Assembly: GCA_029298735.1 (NCBI GenBank)
Contig: JANSLP010000302.1
Location: 1 to 39,603, forward strand
Direction: 5' to 3'
Length of the DNA: 39,603 bases
Source of the DNA: Ophiostoma sp. CBS 140.51
Taxonomy: Eukaryota; Ascomycota; Sordariomycetes; Ophiostomatales; Ophiostomataceae
Shown here in pieces: positions 32,001-39,603 of this stretch (position 1 is the first letter of the stretch; each line of letters opens with the position of its first letter). The position numbers and the translations under genes were made by a program. Below the pieces are notes generated by a model. The model was not told where the DNA came from and searched no databases. It worked only from the letters and a program-made list of their open reading frames with translations.

Positions 32001-34231
32001 CTGGTCGGCTTCCTCGCTCAGAAAGTAGTCCATGTCAATATCATTTCCTTCCAGCTTGCGGTTGTCCGGCAGCGCGTTGCAAAAATCGCGCATCTTGTTC
32101 TCACTGGCCTTGTTTTCGGTGAGCAAGCGGCCGTGCTCCAGGTTGCCGAGCTCGGCCATGTGGATGTACGTCGACTCTTGGTGGCGGGCACGTCCACGCG
32201 ACTGGATGTACTGGATCATGGTCCGATACAGGTCAAAGCGGATGACGAGATTGCAATCCGGGATGTCCAGACCTTCCTCAGCAATGGACGTGGCAAAAAG
32301 GCAGTTGATCTGGCCACGCTTGAACTTGGAGATGGTCAAAAGCTGTGTGCGGAACGTGCTCTTGCCCATATCCTTGGATCCTCCGCCGACCAGGACGCCG
32401 GTCCACAAGTTCGGAATTTTCATTGTCTCCTGCTGGAAGAGGTCGGCCAAGAGCGTGGCCGTGTAGCGCTGCTCAACAAAGACGATGCACCGTGTCTTGT
32501 GACCGCTGGAGCGCGTGAACTCGTCAAAAAGAGCATCGTGCAGCCGCTGGACCTTGTTCGACAGCTGGGCCATAGTGGGCGGCATGAAGCGATACAGCTC
32601 TACAAAGCGACTCGCATCCCGCACAGCCACCACATTAGAGTTGTACTGTACAGGCTCGTCGCCGAATCCATCGAGCTTGAGAGGGTTCCGGCCGGCGCCT
32701 TCTTCATCGGGCTGCTTCTCAATCTCAGCCTTGGCCTCCTGCTTGGCTAGCTCTTCAGTGCGGAACAGGATCTGCCAAAAGCGGTCGATTATCCAAGACC
32801 CCAGCACCGAGAGGTTGGCGTCAGCATACTGGAAGTTACGGGCAAAAAGCTTGTGGTTGCCCACGAGCTGGCGTATCCGCTTCATGAGGTCCGACTCGTG
32901 CTGGACGAGGGCCGTGTGGTAGTGCACGATGCGCTCCTTCTTGGGCTTGGAAATGTCGTGCAGCAGGCTGTTGTGGGCGATAGTTGCAATCTCACTATGG
33001 AGCAACGCCTCGAGTTCTTGTGCAGCCTGCGTGACATTGGTGCGCGCATCGACAGGCGACGCGGTCATGCCAAAGATCTTGGGAAGCCGGCCGCCTCCAG
33101 GAACACCCTGGTAGGGGTAGAAATCCTTGATGATGCGGGCATACGAGTGGTTCTTCTTGGTATGGTGGGCCTCGTCAAAGATGAGAAGGTTGATCTGGTC
33201 CATGCAAATGTACGAGTGGTGGAGGCACTTGAGGAGGATGTCCGCCGTGCAGACAATGACCATATGCTCCTTGAGGGTGCTGTCCCAGAAATCCTTGGAC
33301 GACCAGCGCATGTCTGACTTGTCACCAGAAAACTTGGCCACGGGTTCGCTCAAATTGCACTCAAGCACTGCGTGCTGCTGGAAGACGAGGGCGACCTTGT
33401 CGACAAGGAAAAACGAGACACGCTCGCGCAGGCCATTCTTACGGTCTTCGAGCTCGCGCTCAATCATGTGACGGAGGAGAAGCGCAGCGATCAGAGTCTT
33501 TCCGGAGCCTATGTAAAAGTAGGTAGTTAGCTGAAAGTCAATACTACATGAGACTAAAGTCATGGCACTGTCGCCAACTCACCCGTGTCCAGAACGGCAA
33601 TGATATTCTTCCGCTTGGCCTTCTCAAACAGCTCGATCTGGTAGTCGCGGGGACTCTCAATGATCTTGGCGCTCTCAAACTCGCGCACGAGCGCAGCCGC
33701 CGTCTTGTCCTCGTCGCAGAGAGCTGCTGCCACGGCCTTGGTGGCCTTGGTGATGGTCTCGCGGTTCTGGATCAGCCACGAGTCAAACGCATCGTAGTCG
33801 GCGCGCTTCTTCTGCGAGTGATTGAAGGCAGCAGCAGCCTTATCAGCCGATGGCTCCAAGGCCGGCACATCATCTTCGTCGTCGCCAGAGTCTTCTTCAG
33901 CGTCTTCGGCATCGGTAGCGTCGTCAGTAGCGTCGTCGGTAACGTCGCCGGAGTCAGGCCCGCCTAACAACAGGTCCGTGAACACTGTCGATGTCGGCTT
34001 GGCCGTGACTGCGTCCTCACTGTCTATGATGTTGGGGCAGACGGTCGACAGCGCGTCGGGCACGGTCATGAGCACAGGCTCAGGCTTGGACAGCTTGTGC
34101 TTCGGCCCAGCCATCGCCAACTGAGCGAGCTGGGCAGAGAAGAAGCTCGACGCGAACGAGAAATCCGACGAGACAGTGTCGTCGGTGGCGCCACCGGCCC
34201 CGGAACCGTCTCTCAGCGGTGCGGGAGCCAT
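29061..34231 (-). CDS. dcl1: Dicer-like endoribonuclease, DCL-1 type
   Basis: Two exons (34231-33583 and 33508-29061), separated by a 74-nt intron with a GTGAGT donor and a CAGCTAAC branch, encode 1698 residues. Order: an acidic, disordered N-terminus (about 1-150, with an Asp/Glu run); DExD/H helicase with Walker A L-D-T-G-S-G-K-T (K220), DEAH at 328-331 and G-M-T-A-S-P near 365; helicase C-terminal domain with Q-S-R-G-R-A-R at about 652; Dicer dimerisation domain (about 715-815); RNase IIIa with E1197, D1201, D1316 and E1319; RNase IIIb with E1421, D1425, D1530 and E1533; and a dsRNA-binding-like domain (about 1573-1651). Both RNase III centres look intact. The enzyme cuts double-stranded RNA into small RNAs for quelling/RNAi. 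The DEAHHTKK context and F-G-M-T-A-S-P-V-D-A resemble DCL-1 rather than DCL-2; no clear PAZ domain was recognised. The frame is open upstream to an ATG at 34393, but MAPAP at 34231 is the likelier start. Confidence 0.95.
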
Positions 34232-36137
34232 CTCGAACCTGTCTCTGTTAAAAAGATGAAGATCAGTGGATAGAAAACGAGGTTTTGAAGCAGCGTGCAA
34301 CAATAAGCAGACCGCAGATAGGAAGACGTAGCTGGTATGTACAACGTAGGTTGGATGGTAAAGAGGAGAGACAAGAAGCAAGTCAAAAGACAAAACAAAG
34401 GAAGGCTTTGTTTTGTCGTTTGTCGAGATGTTTGTTTTAAGATTAAAACAAGAAGAGAGACAAGAAGAAATGTCCTCAAAAACTATTTAAGGAGCGGGCC
34501 TCAAGAGAGGAGAAACGAGAGAGTGAGAGTTGAGAGCGCGGGCCGATGATGGCCGTTGCCTCAATAGTAGGCAGCTTTCGTTTGCAGAAGCTTTTCTGAG
34601 TTGTAGACTGAAGAAATTGTGACCGAAAAATTGACGCGAGAAGTGAAAAGGAGGTGGTCTGCTTTTTCAGAGTTGTGAGAAGCTGGACTGAGAAGGAGCA
34701 AATGACAACAAACTAGATGTCGGGTCGCGCCTGCCTTTTTCAGTGACGACGTGACAACCGCGTCGCGCAGCTGGTGACTTGTACGTCACGGTGCTTTCAG
34801 GGGCAGATCAACTTCATCTGATAAGATATTGATCTTTGGAGTCATATCGCAGACCACTCGGCCCTGGGTTGTAGTTCACGATCCTGTTGTTGCCTTCCTC
34901 AAACGGGTGTTGTTGGCAGAGGAGAGTCGCGATCATACAAAGATGTGTGCACGTGCCAAGTGACAGAGAAAGAGCGACCTGAGATTGGCGTGTGCCCATG
35001 TAACGGCCCAGGCACCAAATCCAAGCAATTAAAATTTGGCTCTTCAACTCTTCATATACTTTTGATACTCTCACCGCTGATGCATTCAGCCATCTGTCAT
35101 CCCTCGCCTTGTCACCGAGATTGCCGGCCAGATTTTATTGTCGTGCAAGTGGCCCCATTGCCCGAAACGGCAATGACGTAATTTCGACATTTCGGGGTGA
35201 GGAAGGAGCAAACAGCGCATCGCCGAACCAAATGGGCAAGAGCGCTCCATGAAGTAAAAGCCAACAGCATTTTGGTGATTTGTTGCAATATTATCGTCCC
35301 TTTTTCCTCACCTAAAGCTGTGCTACCTGAGTCATCCAGTCACATCCAGTCACAACACCGCCCACGGCCTTTGTAGTTTCGGTCTATCTGGGGGTGGTGT
35401 TGTCACAGTGTCCGTACAGGTATCGCTGGCCTCGGCCTTACGGCTGAAGAGACGAGAGTGGGTCCACTAAAAGATGTCCCGAAATGGCCCAAAAAGGGTG
35501 GTTCAGGTGATGCGCTCCTGCCTGAATTGCCCCGCGTCAACTGGGTCACAGTGCTGTCTCCAATCGTGTCTGCCCCCTCACCACCTGCTAGCGCGCCTGC
35601 TGTTCAACACTCACCCGCATGGTATCATCCAACACCCAGCCAGAGCCACCATCGGTTGGGCGAGTGTTCGCCCCTTCCTTCGTTATCGCCGTGAGTCCTT
35701 ATCCTCCACCCAGTCCTTTCCTTTCTCTCTTCAACGTGACCTCGTCGTCTCACTACATATTTTGTTTCCCAGAATCTGGAACTTGAACTCGTTCAACTCA
35801 TTACAACATTTGGTCCTCCAGCATCTTTCGCCAAACAGCCCACGCCCGCACTCACGAACAGCCCTACCGACCTCGCCATCCACGATCTACTGTATCTTGC
35901 CCATAGTCTCCACCCGACGAAAGCCTTCTCTCTTCCTCTCTCTTCCCCACAACATCCGTTTTCGCTTTCAACGTCGATTCCCTTCCAGCTTTCTTCTCGA
36001 CGACAAAGATCTTGAATCTACGCACAGCCAGCCCTCGCTACGCTCTGCATTCTGCGCTTTCACAGCCTCGCCCAGCCACTCACACCCACACCAAGAAACT
36101 CCCACCTCTTCTCCTCGACTCCCACCGAATCGCCACG
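34232..36137. other. Divergent intergenic region between Dicer and UBC8 genes
   Basis: This 1.9 kb holds the promoters of two divergent genes. The Dicer side (about 34340-34530) is purine-rich on plus, so C/T-rich on the gene's strand. The UBC8 side (about 35695-36130) is strongly pyrimidine-rich on plus, typical of fungal leaders. No ORF in it shows coding features; the 223-codon frame at 35474-36145 is a by-product of the pyrimidine-rich leader and overlaps the UBC8 start in another frame. Confidence 0.6.
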
Positions 36138-37193
36138 ATGAGTAGCCCACGTCGCCGAATCGAGACAGATGTATGTTGATCTCCAGGAAAGGCTGTGCGG
36201 TTGATGGGTGCTTCTTCAGTTGCTAACACTTCTTTGTTTCCTAGGTCATGAAGTTCGTATACCTTGTCCCCAGGTTCCAGAAAACGCTCGCCCAGAGCCC
36301 CGACAACCTCTTGGCCTCTTTATTGTTTGACTCTGCTAACCAAGATTCTTCTTTTGCTACAGGATGTACGAACGACCCTCTCTGGTCACTTGCGGAGGCC
36401 TACCTCTCTCATGTTTGCAATATACTAACATCCATCAAGGTTGATGAGTGACTATGAGGTCACGCTGGTGCACGACAACAGTATGTCTCCTTGCTTTGCT
36501 ACCCATGATGCCTATGCTCCAGTCAGTTGCTAACCTTGTCTTTCTACGTTCTAGTGTAAGCTGCGGCCGTCGACAACCCTCCTCTCTCTCTCTCTCTCTC
36601 TCTCTCCATCCCTCTTCCCCGACCACTTCGAACACTATCTAACAGCGAGCCCCGATATGTAGGCAGGAGTTCTACGTGCGTTTCAAGGGCCCAGCAGAGA
36701 CACCCTTTGAGGGCGGCCTGTGGAAGGTTCACGTCGAGCTGCCCGACCAGTACCCGTACAAGTCGCCGAGCATCGGATTCGTTAACCGCATCTTCCACCC
36801 TAACATTGACGAACTGTCCGGCTCGGTCTGTCTGGATGTGATCAACCAGACATGGTCGCCAATGTACGACATGATCAACATTTTCGAGGTGTTTTTGCCG
36901 CAGCTGTTGCGGTACCCGAACCCGACGGATCCTCTGAACGGCGAGGCGGCTGCGCTGCTGATGCGGGAGCCCAAGAACTACGAAACCAAAGTGAAGGGTG
37001 AGTACCAAAGTCTCTCTCTCTTTTGAAACATAATTTCTCTAACGCACGTACAGAGTACGTCGTCAAGTATGCCAGCAAGGAGGCAGCCGATGATGCGGGT
37101 GCCGAGTCGGAAGATGACGACGACATGTCCTCTGTGGGCAGTTTCGACGAGGACGATGAGGACGAGCCAGCCGGCCAGATGGATGATGTATGA
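36138..37193 (+). CDS. ubc8: Ubiquitin-conjugating enzyme E2, UBC8/UBE2H type, with micro-exons
   Basis: The reconstructed protein has 186 residues, the usual length of this family, and matches yeast Ubc8/human UBE2H: start M-S-S-P-R-R-R-I-E-T-D, H-P-N at 74-76, catalytic Cys85 in G-S-V-C-L-D-V-I-N, and an acidic Ser/Asp/Glu tail from about 153 ending M-D-D-V. It transfers ubiquitin from E1 to substrates; yeast Ubc8 works with the GID/CTLH ligase in degrading gluconeogenic enzymes. Exons: 36138-36170, 36245-36252 (8 nt), 36363-36365 (3 nt), 36440-36480, 36555 (1 nt), 36663-36997 and 37054-37193. Sizes sum to 561 nt, exactly 187 codons. The first five introns each contain CTAAC (near 36223, 36346, 36425, 36530, 36639) and all end in AG. 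Donors are GTATGT, GTTCGT, GTACGA, GTATGT, GTAAGC and GTGAGT; GTTCGT and GTACGA are the weakest. Without the one-base exon the frame is lost; without GAT one conserved codon is lost. Confidence 0.9.
36245..36252 (+). other. 8-nt micro-exon of UBC8 gene
   Basis: GTCATGAA lies between a TTTCCTAG acceptor and a GTTCGT donor. It encodes the V-M and the first two bases of the K codon of the conserved D-V-M-K motif. Confidence 0.8.
36363..36365 (+). other. 3-nt micro-exon of UBC8 gene
   Basis: GAT is flanked by a textbook acceptor (TGCTAAC branch at 36344, then TTCTTCTTTTGCTACAG) and a GTACGA donor. Spliced between AA (36252) and G (36440), it completes Lys and Met codons, giving V-M-K-M-L-M-S-D-Y, the family length at this place. 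Skipping it would delete exactly one residue. Confidence 0.7.
36555..36555 (+). other. 1-nt exon of UBC8 gene
   Basis: A single T sits between acceptor TTCTAG (36549-36554, branch TGCTAAC at 36528-36534) and donor GTAAGC (36556-36561). With A36480 before and G36663 after, it forms ATG, the Met of the conserved M-Q-E-F motif. Direct joining of the neighbouring exons would shift the frame. Confidence 0.7.
36582..36606 (+). repeat. (CT)n microsatellite in intron 5 of UBC8 gene
   Basis: An uninterrupted CT dinucleotide run of about 25 bases lies within the intron between the one-base exon and the main catalytic exon. It is upstream of the branch site at 36639-36643. Confidence 0.9.
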
Positions 37194-37739
37194 TGAACGA
37201 TACACGCCCCGCCCTGACTGTTCTCCCTCTTCCCTAATACCCTTGCTCTTCTTTCGTTGCTTTTGGTTTACTTGGTATTTTCTCGCATTCACATTTTCAC
37301 CATAAGCCCCCTGTTCTTCTCTCCCCATTACATTGTCCCTTTTTGAATTCATGTCTTCGTACCTGCTTAAATGGCGTATATGTGCCGTGATTTGGAATCC
37401 GGCAGGATATCAGGGATGGAAGGGGATGCAGCAAAAGAAGCCTACAAGAAGCCGACAAAACGGGACCACTCAATAACGCATGAGGTCCTGTGTCCGGCGG
37501 CAACACCACAACTTCGCTTCTCAGTGTTGTTCTCAATGTGTTCACCCATCACCACTCTGGCTCGAATCCCTTTGTTATGTTGTCATCTTGCATTGTGTTT
37601 TTTGTTTTCTTGAGATAGTACTCTCTGCTAGGATAGCTTATTTACAACCATGGAATTACACTTCATAACAATGCCTTCTATTTGAGGGTATGACAATGTA
37701 GCAAACCTGCCAACTCTATTCAAATACAATCTTTGACTC
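37194..37739. other. Convergent intergenic spacer (546 bp)
   Basis: The shared 3' flank of the UBC8 gene (+) and the Saf4-type gene (-). It contains no coding sequence that I can support. Confidence 0.6.
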
Positions 37740-39083
37740 CTAGTCCGAGTCGTAGCCCACCAACGCTGCTGCTGTTTTACTCGGCGTAGGCCTGTCATCC
37801 TTCTCGTCCAAGCCACGTTTTCGCTTCGATCCTGGCTGTGGTGACTCCGTCTTTTTCTCCGTGTCTGCTTCTGCTCGTTGTCGAAGGTCGGCCGTCGTGG
37901 CACTCCGCTTCAGGCCCTTGATAGGCAGCTTTGTTTTTGTGGCTACATCACCTGGACTACTACCACCCGTCAACGCGGCCACAAACGGGTCCGTCGTCAA
38001 ACGCGTGTTGGCCAGCACAGTCGATGCCAAGTGGTTACGGATCGAGTGCTGTCGCTTGGCCGCTTCCGTTGTGGGCGCATATGTATGGTTGCGCGGAGAG
38101 GATGAAGAGGGCGATAGTGATGTCGGCTTTCCGAGCATTACGGGTGCACTGCTCACCCGATCTCGCGGCTTCCATGGCCCTTTATCACCACTGCCGAACA
38201 GAGGCTGCGCCAGCGTCCGCCGGTCCACAACGGCACTTGGTGTCTCCCCGCCGTTCGGATTGCTGCCAAAATCGACTAGCGCCGCATGTCGTGCATCCGC
38301 CTCGGTGGCGGGCAGTAGATGTAGATCCTCGCTCAAGCCGCCCAGCCTCTTTCGCAGACCTTCGTCGTCGGCGGCAGCCTGTTCGCGCGCATGGCGGCCG
38401 ACCCGGAAAGCAGCACGCAAGGCACGGTTGCGCGCATATGGGTCGTCCCACTGGCGGGCGTTGCTTTGTGTGAGAGCTTCGAGACGGCGGGCAGCATCAA
38501 GGCCGCTAAGGGGACCGCCTTTCAAGTCACCAGTCCCGGGGACGACAGGCGCACGATGAACAATCGTCCGTTCTAGACGGTCAAATGCATCGAGCCGGTC
38601 GAGCTCGCTGCTCTCACCGCCCTCAACACCGGCCAAAGCGGCCGCCGAGCGGGCGGCTGCTGTGGCGGGGTCCAGAAACTCGTTGCCGTCGCCATCTTCA
38701 TCGCTGTACTCTCGTCGCCTTCGCCCACCTTCCTCCACAACATACGACGTCGTCGCCGGGTCGGTGCGGATCGCAATCCATGTTTCACAGGCCGGGTGGC
38801 GCATCCGAAAGGTAAATATGGGCGTCGAGTAGTAATTACCCGTCTTGTGCTTCTCGGCATTAAAGCGTACGCCCTGGCCGATCAGCACCGGATGTGTCTT
38901 GCCGTCGCGGCCGATTGTGCGCGCCTCACAGCCGTCGCACCAGACGGCAAAGGGCATTTCGAAGCGGACAATCGGGACGCCGGCGGCGTTGGCCTTTTGG
39001 GCACGGTTGCCCAGCAGACGGTTGCCCGACACAACACCCTCCTGGTCCGGCGGGACATAGCGTCCCATGTTGAAGCCCTGCAT
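37740..39083 (-). CDS. saf4: CWC16/Saf4 (CCDC130-type) pre-mRNA splicing factor
   Basis: An intronless 447-residue protein of the CWC16 family (Saf4 in fission yeast, CCDC130 in human, related to Yju2/CCDC94). These are nuclear spliceosome-associated proteins acting around the catalytic steps. Diagnostic N-terminal sequence: M-Q-G-F-N-M-G-R-Y-V-P-P-D at 1-13, V-R-F-E-M-P-F at 39-45, W-C-D-G-C at 48-52, G-Q-G-V-R-F-N-A-E-K at 69-78, G-N-Y-Y-S-T-P-I-F at 82-90, and R-T-D-P near 106-109. The metal site appears to be C49, C52, H96 and C99, with His where human CCDC130 has Cys. About a dozen extra residues (53-67) lie between W-C-D-G-C and I-G-Q-G. The rest is charged and disordered, ending G-Y-D-S-D. 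The start at 39083 matches the family start. Confidence 0.93.
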   Translation of the reverse strand: MQGFNMGRYVPPDQEGVVSGNRLLGNRAQKANAAGVPIVRFEMPFAVWCDGCEARTIGRDGKTHPVLIGQGVRFNAEKHKTGNYYSTPIFTFRMRHPACETWIAIRTDPATTSYVVEEGGRRRREYSDEDGDGNEFLDPATAAARSAAALAGVEGGESSELDRLDAFDRLERTIVHRAPVVPGTGDLKGGPLSGLDAARRLEALTQSNARQWDDPYARNRALRAAFRVGRHAREQAAADDEGLRKRLGGLSEDLHLLPATEADARHAALVDFGSNPNGGETPSAVVDRRTLAQPLFGSGDKGPWKPRDRVSSAPVMLGKPTSLSPSSSSPRNHTYAPTTEAAKRQHSIRNHLASTVLANTRLTTDPFVAALTGGSSPGDVATKTKLPIKGLKRSATTADLRQRAEADTEKKTESPQPGSKRKRGLDEKDDRPTPSKTAAALVGYDSD

Positions 39084-39603
39084 CGTGGGCGGGTGTCAGC
39101 AGAGAAGAGAGCCGGCTTGGCTAGTTGTCGAGAGCGAGTCGCTAATAGTGTTATTGTGTCGTCGTGTCGAGGAGATCGCTCCTGAGCCGACTAGGCTGTC
39201 GCTATTCAACCGGGATCCATGCGGTGGGTTTTGTTCGTAGTGTTCTGCGGCAATGCGTTGTTGAGGTGTTGTCGAAAGGAGAGGTTTGCGACGAATGCGA
39301 CGGAGTGACGTTGGTGACGATCAGGCTGCCGCGTGCTAATTTTGCGATTTTGGCGGCCACGCAGCAGAACCGCGCTAAATATTATTCAGCATTTTGACAC
39401 TCATCAACAACAGCGCCTCTTAGAGCCATGGACTAAACTTTCATTCTCATTTATTCATATTTCTCATGTGTGGGATAATGTTCAAATTTAATTGTGTATT
39501 ACGAGTGAAATTTTAAGTAGTAAAAAGGTACATTATGTACAGTAGGTAGTGTTGAATAGTACAGATGTACATCAAATTTAGGCTTCATATAAATCAAAAT
39601 CAA
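39084..39603. other. Upstream flank of Saf4 gene, turning AT-rich
   Basis: No gene is seen. From about 39375 to the end composition becomes strongly AT-rich, with short inverted motifs such as GTACATTATGTAC near 39529. This resembles the block at the left edge of the window and may be the edge of a repeat-rich zone. Confidence 0.5.

Noticed and set aside
31707..32750. 347-codon open frame on the plus strand
   Set aside because: Antisense shadow of the helicase and dimerisation domains of the Dicer-like gene.
35474..36145. 223-codon plus-strand frame upstream of UBC8
   Set aside because: It lies in the pyrimidine-rich leader of the UBC8 gene and runs out of frame over its start codon. Ser/Pro/His-rich with no domain.
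37861..38559. 232-codon open frame on the plus strand
   Set aside because: Antisense to the Saf4-type gene; Arg/Ala/Ser-rich with no motif.

Overview
The window looks like nuclear DNA of a filamentous ascomycete (Pezizomycotina, probably a Sordariomycete). The genes carry short introns of about 50-110 nt with GTAAGT/GTATGT/GTGAGT donors and CTAAC branch sites. The gene families are typical of such fungi: a fungal rhodopsin-domain (PTH11-like) membrane protein, a Dicer-like RNase, and a UBC8-type E2 with an acidic tail. Genus and species cannot be named from the sequence alone.

Layout. Positions 1-120 are very AT-rich. About 3.1 kb without a recognisable gene follows. A minus-strand rhodopsin-domain gene lies at 3245-4657. 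A gene-poor 5.7 kb stretch leads to a minus-strand seven-span membrane protein with a Q/N-rich tail (10405-12357). After another 3.9 kb desert come a ubiquitin C-terminal hydrolase (+, 16290-17072) and, convergent with it, a small three-exon gene for a Cys-rich/acidic protein (-, 17516-18028) that single-ORF searches would miss. A 7.7 kb desert precedes a 906-residue conserved low-complexity protein (+, 25740-28581). This converges with a Dicer-1-type gene (-, 29061-34231). The right end holds a UBC8-type ubiquitin-conjugating enzyme (+, 36138-37193) converging with a Saf4/CCDC130-type splicing factor (-, 37740-39083). The last 200 bases turn AT-rich again.

Functional links. The genes do not form one pathway. 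Two belong to the ubiquitin system (UCH and UBC8), two to RNA processing (Dicer and Saf4), two are multi-span membrane proteins, and two have no known function. The most striking observation is the exon structure of the UBC8 gene. To reconstruct the conserved protein, splicing must join exons of 33, 8, 3, 41, 1, 335 and 140 nt, including a one-nucleotide exon (T at 36555) and a three-nucleotide exon (GAT at 36363-36365). Every intron has its own branch site and GT-AG borders, and the result is a 186-residue protein of normal length.

Long antisense ORFs over the GC-rich coding regions were treated as shadows. No tRNA, rRNA, transposon ORF or CRISPR was found.
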